The position numbers and the translations under genes are program-made. Of a DNA stretch of 64,000 nucleotides, positions 17,314 through 27,700 are shown piece after piece. A model generated the notes under the pieces. That model was not told the DNA's origin. It saw only the letters and a program-made list of their open reading frames with translations, and did not search any database. Source of the stretch: Chloroflexota bacterium. Lineage in GTDB: Bacteria; Chloroflexota; UBA6077; FW602-bin22; JAMCYS01. The stretch's first letter is position 1, and each line of letters starts with the position of its first letter. The DNA lies in the NCBI GenBank assembly GCA_023473795.1, contig JAMCYS010000015.1:23183-87182 (forward strand). The letters run 5' to 3'.

Positions 17314-18186
17314 CTACCTCCCTAGGGCTTTGCCCACCAGACCGGCCACTTCCGAGGGGTTCTCCGCCACGCGCACCCCCGCCTCGGCCAGAGCGCGCAT
17401 CTTCTCCGCCGCCGTGCCGGCGCCGCCGGAGATGATGGCCCCCGCGTGGCCCATGCGCTTGCCCGGCGGCGCCGTGCGCCCGGCGATGAAGCCCACCACC
17501 GGCTTGCTCATGCCAGTGGCCACGAACGTCGCCGCCTGCTCCTCGTCGCTGCCGCCAATCTCGCCGATCAAGACCACCGCCTCAGTAGCCGGGTCGGCCT
17601 CGAAGAGGGACAGGACGTCCACGAACGAGGTGCCGATGATCGGGTCACCGCCGATGCCCACGCAGGTCGTCTGCCCCAGTCCGCTCTGGCTCAGCTGGTT
17701 GACCACCTCGTAGGTCAAAGTGCCACTGCGCGAGACCAGGCCCACGGGCCCCGGGCGCGTGATGTGGCCTGGCATTATACCCACTTTTGCCTGCTCTGAG
17801 GTAATTAGACCCGGGCAATTCGGCCCGATCAGTCGCACGCCCCTGTCGACGGCATAGTGGTAGACGCGCAGCATGTCCAGAGTGGGAATGCCCTCGGTGA
17901 TACAGACGATCAGACCGATGCCGGCGTCCACTTCCTCGATGATGGCATCAGGGGCGAAAGGCGCGGGCACGAAGATGACTGAGGTATTAGCGCCGGTGGC
18001 GCGCACGGCATCCTTGGCGGTGTCGAAGACCGGCACGTCGGCCAGCTGCTGCCCGCCCCGCCCGGGGGTGACCCCAGCCACCACGTTGGTGCCGTAGGCC
18101 AGCATCTGTCTGGTGTGAAACTCGCCCTCTCGTCCGGTGATGCCCTGCACCAGGAGTCGGGTCGTCTTGTCTATGAGAATACTCAT
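17314..18186 (-). CDS. sucD: Succinate-CoA ligase, alpha subunit
   Basis: [52 protein letters not shown]. Confidence 0.94.
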   Translation of the reverse strand: MSILIDKTTRLLVQGITGREGEFHTRQMLAYGTNVVAGVTPGRGGQQLADVPVFDTAKDAVRATGANTSVIFVPAPFAPDAIIEEVDAGIGLIVCITEGIPTLDMLRVYHYAVDRGVRLIGPNCPGLITSEQAKVGIMPGHITRPGPVGLVSRSGTLTYEVVNQLSQSGLGQTTCVGIGGDPIIGTSFVDVLSLFEADPATEAVVLIGEIGGSDEEQAATFVATGMSKPVVGFIAGRTAPPGKRMGHAGAIISGGAGTAAEKMRALAEAGVRVAENPSEVAGLVGKALGR

Positions 18187-19313
18187 TGCCGACTGACCTC
18201 CACCACGCGCGCCGCCGCTTCGTCCATACTCTGGGCGGCGATCAATTCAGCCTGCCGCAAGATCTCCCGGCCCTCCTCTTCGTTGGTGCCCACCAGGCGT
18301 ACGACCATCGGCACCCGTCTGCTCACCTGGCCGAGGGCGCTGACGATGCCCCTGGCCACCTCGTCGCAGCGAGTGATTCCGCCAAAAATGTTGAAGAGCA
18401 CGGCCTTGACGTTGACATCGCTGAGGATGATGGCCAGCGCCGCCGCGACCGTCTCGGCCTTGGCACCGCCGCCGATGTCGAGGAAGTTGGCCGGCGCGCC
18501 CCCCTTCAGCTTGATCACGTCCATGGTCGCCATCGCCAGGCCGGCCCCGTTGACCACGCAGCCGATGTTGCCGTCGAGCTTGACGTAGCTGATGCCCTTC
18601 TCCCGCGCCTCGCGCTCAAAGGGGTCCTCGGCCGAGAGATCGCGCAGCTGCTCGAAGGAATGGCGCCAAGCGGCGTTGTCGTCGAGCACCATCTTGGCGT
18701 CCAGCGCCCAAATGGCGCCCTTGTCGGTGGTGACCAGCGGGTTGATCTCGACCAGACTGGCGTCCCACTCCACCAGCGACTGGTACAGCGCCCTGGCGAC
18801 TCTCGTAAAGTCGCGCAGGTAGGACTTGGGGAGATCCATAGCCAGGGCCAACTCCCTGGCCTGGTAGTCAAAGAGCCCCAGGAAGGGGTCGGCCTCCACC
18901 CGCACGATCTTCTCGGGGTGCTGCCTGGCCACCTCCTCGATCTCCACGCCGCCCTCGTTGCTGGCCATCAAGATCACGCGCTTGCTGCCGCGGTCGACGA
19001 CGGCGCTCAGGTAGTACTCCCGGCGGATGTCCACGGCCTCGCTCACCAGCACGCGCCGCACGGTGTGGCCCTTGATGTCCATACCCAGAATCTGCCCGGC
19101 GGCCGCCTCGGCCTCCTGGGGTGACCGCGCCAACTTGACGCCCCCCGCCTTTCCCCTGCCCCCCACCAGCACCTGAGCTTTGACGACCACGGGCTGGCCG
19201 AACTCGGCGGCGATTTCGCGCGCTTCGGCCGGGCTGGCCGCCACGCGGAAGCGCGGAATCGGCAGCCCGTGGGGAGCCAGCAGCTCTTTAGCCTGATACT
19301 CGTGGATATTCAA
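18183..19313 (-). CDS. sucC: Succinate-CoA ligase, beta subunit
   Basis: [68 protein letters not shown]. Confidence 0.95.
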   Translation of the reverse strand: MNIHEYQAKELLAPHGLPIPRFRVAASPAEAREIAAEFGQPVVVKAQVLVGGRGKAGGVKLARSPQEAEAAAGQILGMDIKGHTVRRVLVSEAVDIRREYYLSAVVDRGSKRVILMASNEGGVEIEEVARQHPEKIVRVEADPFLGLFDYQARELALAMDLPKSYLRDFTRVARALYQSLVEWDASLVEINPLVTTDKGAIWALDAKMVLDDNAAWRHSFEQLRDLSAEDPFEREAREKGISYVKLDGNIGCVVNGAGLAMATMDVIKLKGGAPANFLDIGGGAKAETVAAALAIILSDVNVKAVLFNIFGGITRCDEVARGIVSALGQVSRRVPMVVRLVGTNEEEGREILRQAELIAAQSMDEAAARVVEVSRQ

Positions 19314-19568
19314 GGCGCCTCTCCTCAGTCAAAATCGCCCGCACCGGCTATGGCGCGGGCTGACAGCTGATAGACTTACAGGCCCTTCGCTCGGGCGCTT
19401 GACGAGCCGGCCCGGGCCATCTCTCCATTGATTATAGCACGAAACGGCCGGCCGACCCCGAGCGAGAGCGCTAAGCAGGGCTGGCGCCGAAGGCAGCGGC
19501 GCAGCCTGCTGCGGAGAAGACACGGGCGAGAGATGACCCGCTCCGACTCCTTACCCCCGCTCACGCGT

Positions 19569-19597
19569 TTGACCGGGCGCTGAGCAACCCCTACAAT
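19569..19597 (+). promoter_or_regulatory. Putative sigma70-type promoter
   Basis: TTGACC-N17-TACAAT, 30 nt upstream of thioesterase start. Confidence 0.6.
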
Positions 19598-19626
19598 GCC
19601 TCCTGAACCCCGTTCAGGAGGCAACC

Positions 19627-20055
19627 GTGACCGAAGCCAAGACGCCGCACGACCAGACCCTGGCCGCCCGCATCCACGACTCGGCCATCTACAAGTTGCT
19701 GGGGATGCGCCTGGAATCGCTCGGCGCCGGCCAGTCGCGCATCAGCCTGCCCGTGGACGCGCGCTTCCACCAGCTGCAGGGGGCGGTGCACGGCGGCATC
19801 ACGGCGACGTTGGTCGATTCCTGCGTGGGCACCGCCCTTCTGACGCTCGTGCCCCTTGGCTATCGCGCTCTCACCGTGGAAATGAAGTTGAACTACCTGG
19901 CGCCGGTGGTAGAGGGCGAGCTCGTGGGCGAGGGCCGGATAGTGCATAAAGGTGGCCGTCTCGCGTTGGGAGAGGCGGAGGTGCGCGACGGCACTGGACA
20001 ACTTATCGCCAAAGGCCTCGTTACCTACATGGCGCTGCCGCCGCCGAAGGACTGA
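19627..20055 (+). CDS. PaaI-like hotdog-fold thioesterase
   Basis: HQLQGAVHGGITATLVDSCVGTAL...VEMKLNYLAPVVEGELVGEGRIVHKGGRLALGEAEV. Confidence 0.88.
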   Translation: MTEAKTPHDQTLAARIHDSAIYKLLGMRLESLGAGQSRISLPVDARFHQLQGAVHGGITATLVDSCVGTALLTLVPLGYRALTVEMKLNYLAPVVEGELVGEGRIVHKGGRLALGEAEVRDGTGQLIAKGLVTYMALPPPKD

Positions 20056-20083
20056 GAAGCGGTCGCGTCATTTACTGACCTGC

Positions 20084-20470
20084 CTATGCCTCATTTCCTT
20101 GCCACTCGCCGTGGCTACCATCACAGGCAAGGACGCAGCGCCCGCACACCTTATAGCCCACCGCCTTCTCTCGGTACTGCATGTAGCGGTCGCAAAGATC
20201 GGCCTGGAAACGGACCTCGCGCGCGTCCCCGGGCCGGAACTCGACCCCAGTGAAAGCGCGTGGGGGGCAGGCCTCGAGGCAGGCGTTGCAGTCGCCGCGG
20301 CGGCCCGCGACCGGCAAGTCCACGGGCAGGTCGGCGTCGGTTAGCACCGTGGCAAAGCGCACCCGCGCGCCGTACTGAGGCGTGACCAGCAGGCAGCTCT
20401 TGCCGATGAAGCCGAGCCCGCCTAGATGAGCGGCCAGCTTCGTTGGACCGCGCGGGCAAGGCGTGCGGTA
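20084..20470 (-). pseudogene. Truncated QueG-like iron-sulfur protein (epoxyqueuosine reductase family), C-terminal remnant
   Basis: Frame reads ...TKLAAHLGGLGFIGKSCLLVTPQYGARVRFATVLTDADLPVD...CNACLEACPPRAFTG...CGRCVLACDG; frame closes upstream with TAG near 20471, so the N-terminal portion is missing. Confidence 0.65.
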
Positions 20471-20490
20471 TCGCTAATTCACTAGGCAGC

Positions 20491-20518
20491 TTGACACATT
20501 GGTTATCCGGTTTATTAT
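20491..20518 (+). promoter_or_regulatory. Putative sigma70-type promoter for the respiratory cluster
   Basis: TTGACA-N16-TATTAT. Confidence 0.6.
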
Positions 20519-20779
20519 GAAATCAGGGGGTTGTCGCTTACCTGTGCGTCATACCTGCGCCCAGACGCTGGCGCGGGGCCAAGCTCGTTCGCTTGGCACG
20601 TTTCCTGCCGCTAAGTCGCCTGGACAACTATCAACCGTTTGGGCCAGTCTCGGGTCACTAGATTCTCTGTGTGTTAGCCGGCGACGGCCCCGCCTGTTTC
20701 TCGGTGGACAATGACCAGAGGGCCGGGTTGCACGGCAGCGGGTTCAAACTCACGTGGGGGGTCGATAGGTGTTAGAGCT

Positions 20780-21307
20780 ATGCGCGGCAACTTGACGAAA
20801 GCCCTGCTAGCGGTCGCGGTTCTCGTCGTCGTGGGTGTTGCCGGGCTGTACCTGCTGACGGGACGCAGCAGCGCAGCCGCGACGCAACCAATTGCCTTCA
20901 GCCACAAGAACCACAACATCACCCGCCAGATCGCTTGCGAGTACTGCCACACGAACGCCCAGGTGGGCTACATTGCCCAGATTCCGCCGGTGGAGACCTG
21001 CTACGGCTGTCACCGGACCGTGGGCACCGCGAGCACTGACCCCTTCATCAAGAGCGAGACCCAGAAGATCCGCAATGCCTACGAGCAGAACCAGCCCATC
21101 CTCTGGAACCGCCTCTGGTTCGTGCCCGAGCACGTGGTCTTCGCCCATCAACCGCATATCACCTCTGGGGTCCAGTGTCTGGACTGCCACGCCCAGAACA
21201 ACCCGCCGGAGCTGTGGTTCCAGTCGTACCGGCCGGGGATGGCCTGGTGCATCACCTGTCACGCGGGCCATGGCGCCGGCACAGACTGCTGGACTTGTCA
21301 CAAGTGA
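20780..21307 (+). CDS. actA: Pentaheme c-type cytochrome, ActA-like
   Basis: Five CxxCH: CEYCH, CYGCH, CLDCH, CITCH, CWTCH; N-terminal membrane anchor; internal ATG at 20780. Confidence 0.8.
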   Translation: MRGNLTKALLAVAVLVVVGVAGLYLLTGRSSAAATQPIAFSHKNHNITRQIACEYCHTNAQVGYIAQIPPVETCYGCHRTVGTASTDPFIKSETQKIRNAYEQNQPILWNRLWFVPEHVVFAHQPHITSGVQCLDCHAQNNPPELWFQSYRPGMAWCITCHAGHGAGTDCWTCHK

Positions 21308-21320
21308 GGTACGAAGCGAG

Positions 21321-23549
21321 ATGAAGCGGCGCGATTTCCTCAAACTCTCGGCCTTCTCGGCTGCCAGCAGCCTGGCCCTGACCTCGTGCGTCAACGCGAG
21401 CATACCCATTGAGGCGCCAGTGCAAATGCCCGAGGACCACCCGGTTGATAGCGAGCTCTTATACGCCAGCGCCTGCGGCTTCTGCGGCGGCGGCTGCGGC
21501 ATCGTTGTCCGCAATGTGGCCGGGCGGGCGCGCAAGATCGAAGGCAACCCCGAGCACCCGGTCAACCGCGGTACCCTTTGCGCCCGGGGGCAAGCCGGGT
21601 TGCAGCTGCTTTACAACATCGACCGTATCCAGGGACCATTGCGCCGGCTCGGCGACAAGGGAACGGGCGTTTTCAACAAGGTGGACTGGAACCTGGCCCT
21701 GCAGGAGGCGGCCAACAATCTGGGCACGGCCGCCGGGCGCGGTGCCGGCTCGGTGCTCTTCCTTTCCGGCCGGGGCGACGGCCAAACGGCACTGCTGGCC
21801 GACAAGTTCGCCAAGGCGTTGGGCGGACCGGGACTGGTGTACTTACCCCCTTTCGGCGAAGCCAGCGCGGTGGTTCGGCAGGCAAATCGCGCCGTCTACG
21901 GCATAGATGGCCCCGTCTACTACGACCTGGCCGACGCCGACTATGTCCTCTCATTTGGCGCGGACCTGTTCGGCAGCGGTTCCGCCTCGGTGCTCTACGA
22001 CCGTGCCTACGGCGCCATGCGCCAGGGGCGGCCGGGACGCCGGGGGAGGTTGGTGCAAATTGAGCCACGGATGTCGCTTACCGGCGCCAATGCCGACCGC
22101 TGGCTATCACCGAACCCCGGCACAGAGGGTGCGCTGGCCCTGGGCATAGCCAACGCCATCCTAGCCGCCAACCCCCAGATCAATGTCGGTGGCTTGACGG
22201 CGGCCGATATCTCCGCCTGGAAGGGTGCGCTGCAGAATTATTCACCCGACAACGTAGCCCGCATTACGGGCCTCCCGGCCAGCCAAATCAGCCAGCTCGC
22301 CCAGGACTTCGCCAACGCGCGACCGGGCCTGGCAGTCGCGGGCGGGCCGGCGCTGGGGCACGGCAATGGCTTGAGCACGCAGGTGGCCGTCAACATCTTG
22401 AACCTGCTGGCCGGCAACGTCGGCCAGCCCGGCGGCGTGCGTCCTGCCCCTCAACTCGGCCTGAGTGACCAGCTGCAGGCGGTACCGCCGTCGTTCCGTG
22501 ATCTGCAAACGGTCTTTGACAACATGCGGTCCGGTAAGGTGGCGGCGCTACTGCTATACGAGGCTAACCCGGCGTACACTCTGCCCTTCTTGAATGCCAG
22601 CGAGGCGCTGGGCAAGGTGCCCTTCATCCTCAGCTTCAACAACTTCGTGGACGATTCCACTGCTTACGCCGACCTGGTTCTGCCTGATCATACCTACCTC
22701 GAAAGCTGGGATACGCGCGTGCCGACACTCAGCGCCGACCAGGCGGTGTTGACGGTGCAGCAGCCGGCGGTCAACCCGATGTACGATACCCGCGGCACGG
22801 CCGACGTCATTCTCGCCCTCGCCAAGACCATCGGCGGGGCAGCTGCCCAGGCGCTACCCTGGGGCACTATTAACGACGTGCTGAACAACGTGGCCGATCA
22901 GATCCAGAAAGCCAACCGCGGTTCCGTCAAGGGGGGCTCGGCGGCGGAGGTCTGGCAGATGGTGGTGCAACACGGCGGCTGGTGGGACAACCCGCCAGCG
23001 CCGACACCCCTCGCGCCCGACCGGCAGGCCACCGTGAGCGCCTTGCGTTTCGACGCGCCCCGCTTCGAGGGCGACGCCACGGCTTACCCAATGTTGCTGC
23101 AGGTGTACGAGTCTCCGGTCTTCGGCGAATGGCGCGGCGCCAGCGTGCCCTGGCTGCAGGAGTTGCCCGACCAGATGACGACTGCCATCTGGTGCTCCTG
23201 GGCCGAGCTCAATCCCCAGACGGCCGCCCAGATGGGGTTGCAGCAAGGCGACCCAGTGACTGTAGCCACGCCGCGCGGACAGGTGTCGGTGCCCGTCTTC
23301 TTGAACCCAGGCCTCAGGCCGGACGTGGTGGCGATGCCCACAGGGCAGGGCCACGCCAACTACACGCGCTACGCCGCCAAACGAGGAGTCAATCCCCTGA
23401 CCTTGCTCGCCCCCAGTGTGGAAGCGGGGGCCGGCGGGTTTGCCTACGCGGCCACTCGCGCCAAAGTCAGCAGGTCTAGCGCTGCCGAGAGACTGATCGA
23501 GTTTGAAGGCAATAGTTCCCGGTTGCCCGGCAGGGCCTTCTTCGAGTAG
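21321..23549 (+). CDS. ActB1-like molybdopterin-oxidoreductase-fold subunit
   Basis: MKRRDFLKLSAFSAASSLALTSC Tat/lipobox; CGFCGGGCGIVVRNVAGRARKIEGNPEHPVNRGTLCARGQAGLQ; ORF track start at 20892 lies inside actA in another frame. Confidence 0.88.
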   Translation: MKRRDFLKLSAFSAASSLALTSCVNASIPIEAPVQMPEDHPVDSELLYASACGFCGGGCGIVVRNVAGRARKIEGNPEHPVNRGTLCARGQAGLQLLYNIDRIQGPLRRLGDKGTGVFNKVDWNLALQEAANNLGTAAGRGAGSVLFLSGRGDGQTALLADKFAKALGGPGLVYLPPFGEASAVVRQANRAVYGIDGPVYYDLADADYVLSFGADLFGSGSASVLYDRAYGAMRQGRPGRRGRLVQIEPRMSLTGANADRWLSPNPGTEGALALGIANAILAANPQINVGGLTAADISAWKGALQNYSPDNVARITGLPASQISQLAQDFANARPGLAVAGGPALGHGNGLSTQVAVNILNLLAGNVGQPGGVRPAPQLGLSDQLQAVPPSFRDLQTVFDNMRSGKVAALLLYEANPAYTLPFLNASEALGKVPFILSFNNFVDDSTAYADLVLPDHTYLESWDTRVPTLSADQAVLTVQQPAVNPMYDTRGTADVILALAKTIGGAAAQALPWGTINDVLNNVADQIQKANRGSVKGGSAAEVWQMVVQHGGWWDNPPAPTPLAPDRQATVSALRFDAPRFEGDATAYPMLLQVYESPVFGEWRGASVPWLQELPDQMTTAIWCSWAELNPQTAAQMGLQQGDPVTVATPRGQVSVPVFLNPGLRPDVVAMPTGQGHANYTRYAAKRGVNPLTLLAPSVEAGAGGFAYAATRAKVSRSSAAERLIEFEGNSSRLPGRAFFE

Positions 23550-23577
23550 GCCGAGGTCAGGGGAAAGGAGCAGTCTA

Positions 23578-24378
23578 GTGCCTGATCCGAGTTCCGGTAC
23601 TCGCAAATGGGGAATGGTCATAGATCTCGACCGCTGCAACGGCTGTGAGGCCTGCGTGGTCGCCTGCCGGGTGGAGAACAACGTCGCCGTCGCGGGCGCC
23701 GACGAATGCGGCAAGGGCCGGCAAGCCTATTGGATCCGGGTGGAGCGGTATTGGCACGGGGAGTTCCCAAACGTGCGGGCCAGTTTCATGCCCATTCTCT
23801 GCCAGCAATGTCAGAACGCGCCCTGCGAGCCTGTTTGTCCGGTGTATGCTTCCTATCACGACCGCGCCGAGCAGGTCAACGCGCAGATCTACAACCGCTG
23901 CATCGGCACCCGCTACTGCGCTAACAACTGCCCGTACTACGTGCGCTTCTTCAACTGGTTCGATTACTGGTTCGACCCGGTGGTGCCTACGATCAACGTG
24001 GCCTATACCAACCCGATGCGCATGGGCCTCAACCTGGATCCGCGCCGCAACCAACTCAACCCGGACGTCACGGTGCGCAGCCGGGGCGTCATGGAGAAGT
24101 GTACTTTCTGCATCCAGCGGATCCGCAGGGCTAGGTTGGACGTGATCAAACAGGGCGGCTTCCAGAGCGCGGACGGCATCGAACACGTCAAGGTCCCGGA
24201 CGGAGCTGTGCAGCCTGCCTGCGTGCAAACTTGCCCGACGGGGGCCCTGGTCTTCGGCGACCTCAGCGATCCCGAGAGCGCCGTTTCGAAGCTGGCGACC
24301 AGCGAGAGACGGTTCCGGCTGCTTGAGGAGCTTGGCACCGAGCCGGTGGTGATCTATCTCAAGGAGCTACGGCCGTGA
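23578..24378 (+). CDS. ActB2-like 4x4Fe-4S ferredoxin subunit
   Basis: MVIDLDRCNGCEACVVACRVENN, CQQCQNAPCEPVCP, CIGTRYCANNCPYYVR, CVQTCPTGALVFGDL; GTG start. Confidence 0.88.
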   Translation: MPDPSSGTRKWGMVIDLDRCNGCEACVVACRVENNVAVAGADECGKGRQAYWIRVERYWHGEFPNVRASFMPILCQQCQNAPCEPVCPVYASYHDRAEQVNAQIYNRCIGTRYCANNCPYYVRFFNWFDYWFDPVVPTINVAYTNPMRMGLNLDPRRNQLNPDVTVRSRGVMEKCTFCIQRIRRARLDVIKQGGFQSADGIEHVKVPDGAVQPACVQTCPTGALVFGDLSDPESAVSKLATSERRFRLLEELGTEPVVIYLKELRP

Positions 24379-25742
24379 GAGAGGAACCGGTCCATATCAG
24401 CGACGCCCAGATCAACGAAGACCTCACGCGCTCGTTGCGCCGTCCCAGCCTCCTTTTCGTATTGGTCATCCTTGCCCTACTGGTTGTGCTGGGGGTGGGC
24501 GTGATCCTTTACGTGTACATGGTGCTTAGCGGCATGGGCGTGGCCGGTATCAACCGCCCGGTGCAGTGGGGCCTGTTCATCGCCAGCTTCGTCTTCTGGA
24601 TCGGCCTTTCCCACTCGGGCACGCTAATCTCGGCCATTCTGCGCCTGACGCAAGCCGAGTGGCGGCGGCCCATCACCAGGGGCGCCGAGGCGATGACCGT
24701 GTTTACAGTGGCCATGGGTGCCCTCTACCCTCTCATCCACCTGGGGCGCGTCTGGAAGTTCTACTACATCATCCCCATCCCCGACGGCCGCGGCCTGTGG
24801 CCAAACTTCCGCTCTCCGCTGGTGTGGGACTTCATGGCCATAACCACCTACCTCACCGGTAGCCTGCTCTATCTGTACTTGCCGATGGTGCCAGATATGG
24901 CCGTGCTGCGCGACCGGTCCACCGGTCTACGCCGGCAGCTGTACACCCTGCTGTCGCTGGGCTGGCGGGGCACCGAGCAGGAGTGGCGCCACCTGCACCG
25001 GACACTGGGCGTATTCATGGTAGTGATTCTGCCCGTCGCCGTGTCAGTACACTCCATCGTCTCCTGGGACTTCGCGATGGCCATAGCGCCGCCTACGTGG
25101 CACTCGACCATCTTCGCGCCCTACTTCGTCGCTGGCGCCATCTACTCAGGCCTGGCGCTGGTGGTGACGATCATGTGGTTGCTGCGCTGGGGCTTCCATC
25201 TGGAGAACTACCTGCGGGCCGACCAGTTCAACAACCTCGGCAAGATGCTCTTCATGATGTCCATCATCTGGTTCTACTTCTGGTTCTCGGATGCCCTCAC
25301 GACTTGGTACGGCCGCGTGCCGGCTGAGTTCGAGACGCTACGGCAGACGATACTGGGGCCGTTTCTGCCCTTCTTCGTCACTATGATCCTCTGCAACTTC
25401 GTCATCCCCTTCGCGACTCTGGGCTTCCGCCGCGTGCGGACGACGGCCGTCGGCTTCGTCGTGTCGCTGTTGATCAACGTGGGGATGTACTGCGAACGCT
25501 TCCTAATCGTGGTGCCGGGCCTGGCGCACGGCCGCCTGCCCTTCAACTGGCGCGACTACGCGCCGACCTACGTCGAGATCGGGATCATCGCCGCCACGTT
25601 TGCCGGCTTCATTCTCTTGTACCTGCTCTTCACCAGATTCTTTCCGGCCGTCGCCATCTGGGAGATCAAAGAGGGGCAGTTGTTGCGCTCGACGCGGGAC
25701 GTGGCCGGCGTGAAGCTGCCGACAATCACGAGGACCGAGTGA
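24375..25742 (+). CDS. actC: NrfD/PsrC-like polytopic membrane subunit (ActC-like)
   Basis: GINRPVQWGLFIASFVFWIGLSHSGTLISAILRL, multiple TM helices, position in cluster. Confidence 0.88.
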   Translation: MREEPVHISDAQINEDLTRSLRRPSLLFVLVILALLVVLGVGVILYVYMVLSGMGVAGINRPVQWGLFIASFVFWIGLSHSGTLISAILRLTQAEWRRPITRGAEAMTVFTVAMGALYPLIHLGRVWKFYYIIPIPDGRGLWPNFRSPLVWDFMAITTYLTGSLLYLYLPMVPDMAVLRDRSTGLRRQLYTLLSLGWRGTEQEWRHLHRTLGVFMVVILPVAVSVHSIVSWDFAMAIAPPTWHSTIFAPYFVAGAIYSGLALVVTIMWLLRWGFHLENYLRADQFNNLGKMLFMMSIIWFYFWFSDALTTWYGRVPAEFETLRQTILGPFLPFFVTMILCNFVIPFATLGFRRVRTTAVGFVVSLLINVGMYCERFLIVVPGLAHGRLPFNWRDYAPTYVEIGIIAATFAGFILLYLLFTRFFPAVAIWEIKEGQLLRSTRDVAGVKLPTITRTE

Positions 25743-25806
25743 TGGGCCAGCAGCAGCGAGCGGCAACCGGCAGGTACGCGCCCGCGGGCGCGAGCGGGAG
25801 GAGACG

Positions 25807-26361
25807 ATGAGCGCGTCGAGGAGCAGTGTAACCAACATAGTAGGCGTCTTCGGCAACGTTGAAGCGGCTAGCCAGGCAACCTACCAGCTTGCCCATAGCG
25901 GCTTCTCGCGCGACAACATGACCGTGATGACCGCAGAGCCCTATCCGCTTGGCGCCTTTGCCACCCGCACCAAGAAGTCTTTCATCCACTACCTATCCCT
26001 GTTGGGCGGGGCCGGTGGCTTGTTGACTGGTCTGGCCTTCGCCGCCGGCACGGCCCTGTTGTACCCTCTGCCCACGGGGGGCAAGCCCATCGTCGCCTGG
26101 CCAACGGTCGGCGTCATAACGTACGAGTTCACCATGCTGGGGATCATCATTTTCACGACGCTGGCCTTTCTCTTCTTCGCCAGGCTGCCCCGTCGCCAGC
26201 CGGGACTGTACGTGCCTAGCGTCACGGCGGGCAAGATCGCAGTGGTGGTGCCCTGCCGGGGCGAGGAACGGGCCGTCGTGGCGGAGAGAATGCTGCAGGT
26301 ATCAGGCGCCGAGGAGGTGTACCGGCGCGACACTCCCGCGCGGAGGTGGGACGAACTATGA
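25807..26361 (+). CDS. actD: ActD-like DUF3341 membrane protein
   Basis: NIVGVFGNVEAASQATYQLAHSGFSRDNMTVMTAEPYP and two hydrophobic helices; position in cluster. Confidence 0.82.
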   Translation: MSASRSSVTNIVGVFGNVEAASQATYQLAHSGFSRDNMTVMTAEPYPLGAFATRTKKSFIHYLSLLGGAGGLLTGLAFAAGTALLYPLPTGGKPIVAWPTVGVITYEFTMLGIIIFTTLAFLFFARLPRRQPGLYVPSVTAGKIAVVVPCRGEERAVVAERMLQVSGAEEVYRRDTPARRWDEL

Positions 26362-26858
26362 GAGCATGGAAGCCGGGGCGGTGGTTGGTATCTCCTCGAA
26401 CTCTGCTGCTCGCCGTGGCGCTGGCGGGAGGGCTCTTGCTTTCAGCCTGCGGCGACATGATGGCGCTGCAACCAGCCTACCAGCGGCAAGATTACCCCAT
26501 TCTGCCCTTCCCAACCAATTCGGTGCCGGTTAGCGGGGCACAGACAGCTTGGACGCAGCAGACGGCGACGGCAGCGACCAACCCACTGAACCAACAGCAG
26601 GCGGCGCCGGCCGGCAAGGAACTCTATCAGGTGAACTGCCGGATGTGCCACGGCAACGACGCCAAAGGCACGGGCGCCATCGCCTATGCCTTTCCGCCCC
26701 ACCCGGCCGACCTGACCAGCGCCCAGGTACAGCAGCAATCGGACGGACAGCTCTTCTGGGCGATCACCAACGGTTTCGGCCGCATGCCGGCCTTCGGCAA
26801 GCGGCTGACGGACACGCAGCGCTGGCAACTGGTGAGCTACGTGCGGACGCTGAAATAG
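26358..26858 (+). CDS. actE: Monoheme cytochrome c lipoprotein, ActE-like
   Basis: LLLSACGD lipobox, CRMCHGNDAKGTG heme site. Confidence 0.82.
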   Translation: MRAWKPGRWLVSPRTLLLAVALAGGLLLSACGDMMALQPAYQRQDYPILPFPTNSVPVSGAQTAWTQQTATAATNPLNQQQAAPAGKELYQVNCRMCHGNDAKGTGAIAYAFPPHPADLTSAQVQQQSDGQLFWAITNGFGRMPAFGKRLTDTQRWQLVSYVRTLK

Positions 26859-26903
26859 ACTTGCGTACGCCGTCTGCCCCATCCGTGCAGACGGGGGCTA
26901 CTC

Positions 26904-27608
26904 TTGTCGGACCGCCAAGCGCGTGGTACATTGGAGTCATCGGCGGATGCTAGCCGGTTGGCAGACAAGGCCCAAGAATGGATCGGTTGGAGGCAGAGAG
27001 CGATGCAACGAGGCGGCCCCTGGCTGTTTGTTCTGGCGCTTCTAGCAGCTCTGGTTCTCGGGGGCCTAGCTTCGACGGTAGCCTGGGAATACGAGAACCG
27101 AGCTACAGCTGCGGCGCAGCCGCCCTCGGCCCTACCGGCGGCGCCCGCAGCCCAGGCCACAGTGGCACCGACCCCTCTACCGCCCACTATCAGGGTACCG
27201 GTGGGAACAAGCGCCGCTCTACCACCCACCGTCGGCGTGCCGGCGGCGACGAGTGCCGCTGGCGCCCCGGCAGCATCGGTCACGGCCACACTGGCGGCGA
27301 CAGCACCGCCGACCAGGCAGGCGATTCCCACCGCGCCGGTCGCCACAGCCACACCGGCCGCGCCCCCGGGCGGCAACGTGGCCAATGGCCGACAGCTGTT
27401 TCAGCAAAACTGCAACGCCTGCCATCCCAACGGCGACCAGGGCGTCGGCCCCGCGCTACATGGAGCGGGCTTCCGTAGCCAGTTCCCCACCGACGCGAGC
27501 GTCACTCAGATCATCGCCAATGGCCGGGACGGGATGCCCGGCTTCGGCAGCAGGCTATCGGCACAGCAGATCGGGGACATCGTCGCTTACATACGTTCTC
27601 TGCCTTAG
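26904..27608 (+). CDS. Membrane-anchored monoheme cytochrome c with Pro/Ala/Thr linker
   Basis: CNACHPNGDQGVGPALHG; N-terminal TM; low-complexity linker. Confidence 0.82.
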   Translation: MSDRQARGTLESSADASRLADKAQEWIGWRQRAMQRGGPWLFVLALLAALVLGGLASTVAWEYENRATAAAQPPSALPAAPAAQATVAPTPLPPTIRVPVGTSAALPPTVGVPAATSAAGAPAASVTATLAATAPPTRQAIPTAPVATATPAAPPGGNVANGRQLFQQNCNACHPNGDQGVGPALHGAGFRSQFPTDASVTQIIANGRDGMPGFGSRLSAQQIGDIVAYIRSLP

Positions 27609-27700
27609 AGGTAACCAGGCCAGACCCCGGGTAGATCGGGAGCCTACCCACTTTCCCTTGGCCACGGACCCAAGGCCAGCGTTGCCTATTTTCCGGCGAG

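Noticed and set aside
20892-21320. N-terminal extension of the ActB1-like ORF
   Set aside because: Overlaps the pentaheme cytochrome in another frame; the real start is MKRRDFLKL at 21321 with a Tat-like signal
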